Assembly (NCBI GenBank): GCA_937950565.1
Contig: CALFCS010000160.1
Span: 1 to 43,445, forward strand
Length of the DNA: 43,445 bases
From: an uncultured Lachnospiraceae bacterium
Lineage (GTDB): Bacteria; Bacillota; Clostridia; Lachnospirales; Lachnospiraceae
Direction: 5' to 3'
Below, one piece after another: positions 6,651-12,512 of the stretch (positions within the stretch are counted from its first letter, which is position 1; each line of letters begins with the position of its first letter). The position numbers were made by a program, and so were the translations under genes. The notes under the pieces are model-generated. The model was not told the origin of the DNA. It was given only the letters and a program-made list of their open reading frames with translations, and did not search any database.

Positions 6651-8747
6651 ATGACAATTTTTAAATGTAAAATGTGCGGTGGCAATCTTGAAGTTCAACA
6701 AGGCATGAATGTATGTGAATGTGAATATTGTGGTTCATTTCAAACCGTGCCAACTCTCGATGATGAAAAGAAAATAAATCTTTTTACCAGGGCCCATAGG
6801 CTTAGGAGTGCGTGTGAGTTTGACAAGGCTTCCGGAGTATATGAAAGTATCGTTGCTGAATTTCAGGAAGAAGCAGAAGCGTATTGGGGGCTGATTCTTT
6901 GTAAATACGGTATTGAATATGTTGATGATCCGAAGACTGGAAAGAAAATTCCTACATGTCACCGCTCTTCTTTTGACAATGTTTTGGATGATGTTAATTT
7001 CGAGATGGTTATGGAATATTCTGATCCTGCTTCTCGTGCAGTTTATCGTGAAGAGGCAAAGGCGATAGAAGCACTTCGAATTGGAATTATTGCTGTTTCT
7101 TCAAAAGAAGAACCTTATGATATTTTTATTTGTTACAAAGAAACAGATGCATTGGGAGAACGAACTATTGACAGTGTTATCGCTCAAGATGTTTACGATG
7201 TTCTGACAGAAAAAGGGTATAGAGTATTTTTTTCACGCATTACATTAGAAGATAAGCTTGGACAGGAATACGAACCTTATATTTTTGCTGCATTAAACTC
7301 AGCAAAAATAATGTTGGTATTTGGTACAGATTATGAATACTATAATGCTGTATGGGTTAAGAATGAGTGGAGTCGATTTCTTCATTTGATTGAAAAAGGC
7401 GAGAGGAAGACGCTTATTCCTTGTTTTAAAGGCATTGATGCATATGATATGCCTAAAGAATTTGCAAGATTACAAGCGCAGGACATGGGAAAGGTTGGAG
7501 CGATTCAAGATTTGGTTCGTGGTATTGGAAAAATCCTGGGCACAAACTTATCTACAGTAAGAAATGATATTCCAGGAGTCGCAAAAACAGAAGATTCCGC
7601 ATTAATACAAAGAGGTAATATGGCATTAGAGGATGGTGATTTCAAGGGTGCAGAAGGCTTCTTTGAAAGAGCACTTGATGCAGATCCTTCAGATGCTTAT
7701 GCATATTTGGGTAAATTCCTTGCATATTATGGCTTAAGCTCTCTGGAAGACTTATCAGACAAAGTTTGTATGCTGGAGAATAGCAAAGAGTTTCGCCGGG
7801 CAGAGCAGTTTGCTGATGTCAAATTGGCAAAAATATTGAAGGATGTAAGAGAGCGCAATACTATAAAACTGGAGAGACTCAAAGTAATTGATGTAATAAA
7901 GAAGTATTCTAGAAAACGGGCGATTGCTGAATTAGATTCTACAAAGAGAGAGTCATATTTTCAAATTATGAGCCTTACTACGGAGGGAGAAAAACGAGCA
8001 AGGGACACTTATATAAATTTATTAATTACAGGAATTGTTTCTCAAACAGAGTATTCACGGCTGATAGAAAGAATTTCTATTGTAAAAGGTATAGGAACTA
8101 TTTTAAGTGATTATGAAATTCATGCTCAGTCAGACATGTTTATAGCGTCTTCGCTTAAGAAATATCCTCGCTATGATGTTACAGCAACGCTAGAGGAGTT
8201 ACTTGCATGTAAATGTATTGAAGAAAGTGAAAATGGATATTGTTGGATTGGAGCAAAGGAAAATAGAGAACGTCTAGTCAGAGAAGCTGAAGAGCGGCGG
8301 AAAAAGGCGGAAAAGCAAAAGGCAGCATATGATGCGGCTTGCCAGCGGTTTGAAGAGAAAATTTGGAATGAGGCATCTTCGAAAGTTGATTTGATTTCTA
8401 CAGAGTATGATTCGAGAATTCAGGGAATACAGAGGGAAATGGATGAAAAAATTACTGTTGCAAATCGAGAAAGAGGATTTATCCAGAATGAAATTTCTGA
8501 TTTGCGAAGCAGGCAATCCTCACTTGGATTTTTTAAGGGAAAAGAGAAGAAAGCTTTGCAGGCGCAAATAGATGCAGCACAGAAGCGATGGGATGCTGTA
8601 TTATCTCCTGAACAAATTCAGTCTCATTATCAGTTAATGATCAGCAAGATTGCTTCTGAGAAAAAAGGTGAAGTTGATAAGGTGTTAAATGAGGTTCGAG
8701 CAAGGTACGCGGCTCCTAAGTATGAAGACTTTGCAGATAAAGAATAA
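6651..8747 (+). CDS. Zinc-ribbon/TIR/TPR/coiled-coil protein
   Basis: Residues 6-27 form a zinc ribbon (CKMC and CEYC). Residues 156-290 are a TIR domain: YDIFICYKETD, then YRVFFSRITLEDKLGQEYEP and IMLVFGTDYEYYNAVWVKNE. Glu208 lies where the catalytic Glu of NAD-cleaving TIR domains falls when aligned by eye with SARM1. Residues about 316-360 look like TPR repeats (RGNMALEDGDFKGAEGFFER, then ALDADPSDA). Residues 540-698 are charged coiled coil. At 698 aa it is a large multidomain protein. GGGGGAT lies before ATG 6651. Bacterial TIR proteins often deplete NAD in anti-phage defence, but some only scaffold; which applies here is unknown. Cotranscription with the SPFH gene is likely. Confidence 0.8.
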   Translation: MTIFKCKMCGGNLEVQQGMNVCECEYCGSFQTVPTLDDEKKINLFTRAHRLRSACEFDKASGVYESIVAEFQEEAEAYWGLILCKYGIEYVDDPKTGKKIPTCHRSSFDNVLDDVNFEMVMEYSDPASRAVYREEAKAIEALRIGIIAVSSKEEPYDIFICYKETDALGERTIDSVIAQDVYDVLTEKGYRVFFSRITLEDKLGQEYEPYIFAALNSAKIMLVFGTDYEYYNAVWVKNEWSRFLHLIEKGERKTLIPCFKGIDAYDMPKEFARLQAQDMGKVGAIQDLVRGIGKILGTNLSTVRNDIPGVAKTEDSALIQRGNMALEDGDFKGAEGFFERALDADPSDAYAYLGKFLAYYGLSSLEDLSDKVCMLENSKEFRRAEQFADVKLAKILKDVRERNTIKLERLKVIDVIKKYSRKRAIAELDSTKRESYFQIMSLTTEGEKRARDTYINLLITGIVSQTEYSRLIERISIVKGIGTILSDYEIHAQSDMFIASSLKKYPRYDVTATLEELLACKCIEESENGYCWIGAKENRERLVREAEERRKKAEKQKAAYDAACQRFEEKIWNEASSKVDLISTEYDSRIQGIQREMDEKITVANRERGFIQNEISDLRSRQSSLGFFKGKEKKALQAQIDAAQKRWDAVLSPEQIQSHYQLMISKIASEKKGEVDKVLNEVRARYAAPKYEDFADKE

Positions 8748-8825
8748 TTACATTTTTATTTTAAAGAAGTATTAATATAAGTAGGAAAATGGAAAGTTTT
8801 TTTTCAGTGGCTGAGTAAAAAGAAC

Positions 8826-8856
8826 TTGACCTGGAGTTAACTCTAAGTATTATAAT
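8826..8856 (+). promoter_or_regulatory. MerR-type promoter with 19-bp spacer and dyad operator
   Basis: TTGACC (8826-8831) and TATAAT (8851-8856) are 19 bp apart rather than 17, the hallmark of MerR-family control. The spacer holds the palindrome GAGTTAACTC (8834-8843), with flanking symmetric AC and GT. AdhR, a MerR regulator of aldehyde stress in Bacillus subtilis, acts at similar sites and controls a related decarboxylase gene. No MerR gene is present in this window. Confidence 0.8.
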
Positions 8857-8919
8857 GTATTTGTTAATCTGTGGAATTGATAATAGCATAACTTTAAAAG
8901 GATGAAAGAAGGGAAAGAT

Positions 8920-9684
8920 ATGGCAGAAAAAATTGTACAGACAGCAGGCAGAGATGCACTTGGAGAGTTCGCTCCTGAATTTGCACATTTTAATGATGAT
9001 GTTCTTTTTGGTGAGAACTGGAATAACGAAGATATTGATCTAAAGACAAGAAGTATTATCACGGTTGTAGCGCTTATGTCTTCAGGAATTACAGACTCTT
9101 CCTTAATCTATCATTTGCAAAATGCAAAAAATCATGGCGTGAGCAGGAAAGAAATTGCCGCAATTATCACACATGTAGCATTTTATGCAGGATGGCCTAA
9201 GGGGTGGGCAGTGTTTAACCTGGCTAAGGATGTCTGGAAGGAAGATGAGGCATCTGTTGATGCGAAAGCTGCACATGAGACTTCTATGATATTTCCGATA
9301 GGGGCACCCAATGATGCTTTTGCAAAATATTTTATAGGCCAGAGTTACCTGGCACCTGTTTCAACCGAGCAGGTTGGAGTATATAATGTGACATTTGAGC
9401 CAGGATGCAGAAATAACTGGCACATTCATCATGCTGATAAAGGCGGCGGTCAGATTCTCGTATGTGTGGCAGGCCGCGGATATTATCAGGAATGGGGCAA
9501 AGAAGTGGTAGAAATGAAACCGGGAGACTGCATTAACATTCCAGTGGGCGTTAAACACTGGCATGGAGCCGCACCGGACAGCTGGTTCTCACATCTTGCG
9601 ATTGAGGTTCCGGGAGAAAATACTTCAAATGAATGGCTTGAGGCCGTGAATGATGAACAATATGGAAAAATTTTTCAGGGATAG
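8920..9684 (+). CDS. Carboxymuconolactone decarboxylase-like domain plus C-terminal cupin
   Basis: Residues 1-110 form an AhpD-like carboxymuconolactone decarboxylase domain (DLKTRSIITVVALMSSGI, GVSRKEIAAIITHVAFYAGW, GWAVFNLAKDVW). It lacks the CxxC redox pair of AhpD, so a hydrolase, decarboxylase or isomerase role is more likely than peroxidase support. The second half is a metal-binding cupin with NNWHIHHADKGGGQ and PGDCINIPVGVKHWHG motifs. Start ATG 8920 is preceded by GAAGGGAAAGAT; the in-frame ATG 8902 overlaps that site. The substrate is unknown; the MerR-type promoter suggests induction by a reactive aldehyde or other electrophile. Two fragments of a second copy lie at 1796-1910 and 4966-5007. 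Confidence 0.85.
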   Translation: MAEKIVQTAGRDALGEFAPEFAHFNDDVLFGENWNNEDIDLKTRSIITVVALMSSGITDSSLIYHLQNAKNHGVSRKEIAAIITHVAFYAGWPKGWAVFNLAKDVWKEDEASVDAKAAHETSMIFPIGAPNDAFAKYFIGQSYLAPVSTEQVGVYNVTFEPGCRNNWHIHHADKGGGQILVCVAGRGYYQEWGKEVVEMKPGDCINIPVGVKHWHGAAPDSWFSHLAIEVPGENTSNEWLEAVNDEQYGKIFQG

Positions 9685-9706
9685 GTGTGAGTTACATCTA
9701 TCCCTG
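9676..9706. terminator. 13-bp hairpin between convergent genes
   Basis: CAGGGATAGGTGT (9676-9688) pairs with ACATCTATCCCTG (9694-9706), loop GAGTT. The stop codon of the decarboxylase/cupin gene (9682-9684) lies in the 5' arm. TTTAAATCGGTTTT follows. Confidence 0.7.
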
Positions 9707-9723
9707 TTTAAATCGGTTTTCTT

Positions 9724-10428
9724 TCAATAATATAATTTCCATTTTCCGGTAATGCACTCTTCTGAAGTCTGGTGAATCCAATGAATGGTTCCATCCACAT
9801 CCCGGTTACGAATGTAAGACCAGGTTGTATAGTTGCTCTGGTACAGTGTTTCGATTCCGTACAATGTGCAGAAGCGTTCCCAGAGAGTAAATATGGGGGC
9901 TTTAAAGGATTGAAAAATTAACGGAATTAAAGTGTTTCCGGAAATCATTGCAAATTCATGCTGAAATTCAAAAGCCGCCTGCGTGGCTTCGGAGATGTCT
10001 TTGGCAGTTCGGATGGTTTCCACCTTTTCGCGAAGAGTTTCCACATCTTCATCGCTGATATGTTCAACACATAATTCTGCGGCCAGAGTATCAAGGGCAG
10101 ATCTGACTTCAAGGATAGAGCGGATTTCACTGTTGCGGATGCGTCCGCCGTTATAATTCATGATAGCATTTAGGGTATCAAGTGTTCCTTTTCTTCTGTA
10201 ATCAGCAACGTATGTGCCACTGCGTGGCTTGACGATAAGAAATCCCATTTTTTCCAAATCAGAGATTCCACCATTTACAACTGCGCGGCTGACATGCATA
10301 CTTTCTGCAAGCTGGCGTTCCGGCGGTAGTTTTTCTCCGATTTTCAATTTGTCTGAAAGAATCAGGTGTTGTAGTTGTTTTACAAAAAGTTCCCGAAGAG
10401 AGGGGGAACTGATTCTCTGAAATTCCAT
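9724..10428 (-). CDS. GntR family regulator, FadR subgroup with FCD domain
   Basis: This is a DNA-binding metabolite sensor. Residues 8-75 are the GntR winged helix (LKIGEKLPPERQLAESMHVS, GFLIVKPRSGTYVADY). Residues 95-220 are an all-helical FCD ligand domain (EIRSILEVRSALDTLAAELC, FQHEFAMISGNTLIPLIFQS). The start at 10428 has GGAGG upstream on the minus strand. It is transcribed away from hypB, and the 302-bp space between them holds two copies of ATTGGY-N3-ACCA, a layout expected for a regulator controlling itself and the divergent operon. The ligand is unknown; FCD regulators usually bind small organic acids. Ni or Zn can also occupy this fold, but the metal ligands are not clear here. Confidence 0.85.
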   Translation of the reverse strand: MEFQRISSPSLRELFVKQLQHLILSDKLKIGEKLPPERQLAESMHVSRAVVNGGISDLEKMGFLIVKPRSGTYVADYRRKGTLDTLNAIMNYNGGRIRNSEIRSILEVRSALDTLAAELCVEHISDEDVETLREKVETIRTAKDISEATQAAFEFQHEFAMISGNTLIPLIFQSFKAPIFTLWERFCTLYGIETLYQSNYTTWSYIRNRDVDGTIHWIHQTSEECITGKWKLYY

Positions 10429-10554
10429 GTGTGATCAAATCCTCCAGTATGATATTAACATATCTAAGTTTAGCTCCCATTTCTTTATTCTTTGATTATA
10501 TGATAAAAATCACTGGAAAGCAAATCTAAAAGATGAATCCTCTGTTAAATTGGA

Positions 10555-10569
10555 ATTGGCTATACCAGA
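10555..10569. promoter_or_regulatory. Putative GntR operator 1
   Basis: ATTGGC-TAT-ACCAGA repeats the pattern ATTGGT-N3-ACCAAT seen at 10695. It lies in the middle of the gntR-hypB intergenic region. Confidence 0.5.
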
Positions 10570-10648
10570 TACCAGTATAGGAAAATAAAATTTTGACTAT
10601 AAAAATCAAGAAAAAACAGGTAAAAATTACTGAAAATCATAATATAAA

Positions 10649-10677
10649 TTGACAGAAATTGTATGATATATTAAAAT
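10649..10677 (+). promoter_or_regulatory. Promoter of the hypB operon
   Basis: TTGACA (10649-10654), a 17-bp spacer and TAAAAT (10672-10677). The expected transcription start, near 10684, is just before operator 2, so a bound regulator there would block transcription. The 10429-10730 intergenic region holds no gene. Confidence 0.65.
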
Positions 10678-10694
10678 GACAATAAAATAACAAA

Positions 10695-10709
10695 ATTGGT
10701 ATAACCAAT
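10695..10709. promoter_or_regulatory. Putative GntR operator 2
   Basis: ATTGGT-ATA-ACCAAT is a perfect 6+6 dyad with a 3-bp centre, just downstream of the hypB promoter. The form resembles FadR/UxuR-type operators (TTGGTATACCAA). Confidence 0.6.
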
Positions 10710-10730
10710 ATTGGGCGAGGAGATGAGAAA

Positions 10731-11399
10731 ATGGGAGAGTTTCGGGTATTGGAAGTCAAACAGAGTGTGTTTGCGGACAATGACAGACGTGCAGATGAGG
10801 TGAGAAAGGAGTTGAAAGAGAAAAAAGTTTATCTTCTGAATCTGATGTCGTCACCGGGTTCGGGAAAGACAACGACTCTGTCCAGAACCATTGAACAGCT
10901 GAAGGATGAGTTCCGCATGGGTGTAATGGAGGCAGATATTGATTCGGATGTAGATGCCCAGACGATTTCTGCGCTGGGCGTGAAGGCAATCCAGCTTCAT
11001 ACGGGAGGAATGTGTCATTTGGATGCGGATATGACAGCTCAGGGTCTTGTGGGACTGGAAACCGGAGATATGGATCTTGCGATTCTGGAAAATGTGGGAA
11101 ACCTGGTCTGTCCGGCAGAGTTTGATACGGGCGCAGTGAAGAATGCGATGATTTTAAGTGTTCCGGAGGGAGACGACAAACCACTGAAATATCCGCTGAT
11201 GTTTTCTATCTGTGATGTGGTCCTCATTAATAAGATTGATGTTCTTCCTTATTTTGACTTTGATATGGAAAAGTGTAGGAAAAACATATTGCTGAGGAAT
11301 CCAAATGCAAAGATTATTCCGATTTGTGCCCGTACCGGAGAGGGGATTCAGGAATGGGCAGACTGGCTTCGGAATGAAGTAAGGGAATGGCAAAAATAA
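10731..11399 (+). CDS. hypB: HypB, GTPase for nickel insertion
   Basis: HypB is a SIMIBI GTPase that, with HypA, delivers nickel to apo-enzymes, classically [NiFe]-hydrogenase, and urease in some species. Visible motifs are the P-loop SPGSGKTT (41-48), the G-domain metal residues Cys95-His96 (TGGMCHLDAD) and Cys127 (NLVCPAEFDTGA), PLKYPLMF (151-158) and NKID (167-170). The N-terminal CxxCGC nickel site of Escherichia coli HypB and the His-rich tail of rhizobial HypB are absent. The 222-aa length is normal. The gene opens an operon with a membrane protein, an Fe-S flavoprotein, HypA and a metal sensor; HypC, D, E and F are not nearby, so the client may not be a hydrogenase. Confidence 0.92.
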   Translation: MGEFRVLEVKQSVFADNDRRADEVRKELKEKKVYLLNLMSSPGSGKTTTLSRTIEQLKDEFRMGVMEADIDSDVDAQTISALGVKAIQLHTGGMCHLDADMTAQGLVGLETGDMDLAILENVGNLVCPAEFDTGAVKNAMILSVPEGDDKPLKYPLMFSICDVVLINKIDVLPYFDFDMEKCRKNILLRNPNAKIIPICARTGEGIQEWADWLRNEVREWQK

Positions 11400-11431
11400 C
11401 AAAAGGATAAGAGAAAAGAGGAGGTAATATT

Positions 11432-12478
11432 ATGTTATTTCAAATTTATGGAGATGGCGCCGGCTGGCAGCTGATAGGATGGGTACTTGTTTTTGCAGGT
11501 CTTGTGTTTGCAAATGAGGTCGCACGGCGGACAAAAAAAGGAGGTATTTTCTGTTTTCTGGTAATACCTGTCGCATTGACCATATATTTTATTACGATTT
11601 ATGTGTGCGCTGCACAAGGTATGGAGTGGGCGCTCAATAATCCGACGTATGTTCATATGACCAGCTGGTTCCATTATGCAAAGCTGTATGCGGCGACTGC
11701 CGGATGTATTGGATTTATGATGCTGAAGTATAAGTGGAGTATCGGTAAGACAGAGTGGTTTAAGGTATTCCCGTTCTTAATTGTTGCAATCAATATTTTA
11801 ATTGCGGTAGTCAGTGACTTCGAATCCGGTATCAGAGGACTGAGCGCTCTGGCTGAATATGGTGACCGCTGGTGGCTGTCCTCCGAGAATGTATGGCTTT
11901 ATGGAGGCTGGTGGAATTGGGTTAATGGTATAGCAGGAATTTTGAATATTCTCTGTATGACAGGCTGGTGGGGAATCTATTCTTCCAAGGATAAAAAGGA
12001 TATGCTCTGGCCGGATATGACCTGGTGCTTTATCATTGCATATGATTTGTGGAATTTTGAATATACATATAATAACCTGCCGACCCACGCATGGTATTGT
12101 GGTCTTGCGCTTCTTCTTGCACCGACATTTGCAAATGCATTGTGGAATAAAGGTGGATGGATTCAGAACCGTGCCAATACACTGGCATTGTGGTGTATGT
12201 TTGCCCAGGTATTCCCGATGTTCCAGGATTACAGCCGATTTACGACCCTTCCGGTTCTTTATGCAGACGGTGTAATGGATGCGGCAGTCAGACCGACGGC
12301 GGCAGACCCGACTATGCAGGGCGTGGTGGCGATTCTTGCTTTAGCTGCAAATGTGCTTTGCCTGGCAGTCATTATTAAGCGGGCGAAGGAACAGAAGAAG
12401 AATCCATATAAGAACGAGATATTTACGGACCAGAGAGATTTTAAGATTGCTATGGCAAGAGCAGAAGGAGCGAAGTAG
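11432..12478 (+). CDS. Trp-rich polytopic membrane protein (possibly DUF5692), function unknown
   Basis: The 348-residue protein has eight or nine hydrophobic helices (about 12-28, 38-59, 82-98, 110-127, 160-180, 195-210, 219-236, 249-263, 296-316). It contains about 21 Trp, an unusually high share, concentrated in RWWLSSENVWLYGGWWNWVN and GWW, NKGGW motifs. His, Asn and Asp residues within or next to helices (THAWYCG, AYDLWNFEYTYNN) could bind a cofactor or metal. There is no NBD, no signal peptide and no CxxCH haem motif. From memory this resembles the family called DUF5692; I cannot verify that. GGAGG precedes ATG 11432, and the gene sits between hypB and the Fe-S flavoprotein gene with short gaps, so a role in one redox or metal complex is inferred. 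Confidence 0.75.
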   Translation: MLFQIYGDGAGWQLIGWVLVFAGLVFANEVARRTKKGGIFCFLVIPVALTIYFITIYVCAAQGMEWALNNPTYVHMTSWFHYAKLYAATAGCIGFMMLKYKWSIGKTEWFKVFPFLIVAINILIAVVSDFESGIRGLSALAEYGDRWWLSSENVWLYGGWWNWVNGIAGILNILCMTGWWGIYSSKDKKDMLWPDMTWCFIIAYDLWNFEYTYNNLPTHAWYCGLALLLAPTFANALWNKGGWIQNRANTLALWCMFAQVFPMFQDYSRFTTLPVLYADGVMDAAVRPTAADPTMQGVVAILALAANVLCLAVIIKRAKEQKKNPYKNEIFTDQRDFKIAMARAEGAK

Positions 12479-12512
12479 CAGATAAACAAATAAAAGCAAA
12501 GGAGGACAGCGT

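Noticed and set aside
5179..8747. Classical toxin-antitoxin pair
   Set aside because: Both genes are large multidomain proteins; sizes and order do not fit a toxin-antitoxin unit.
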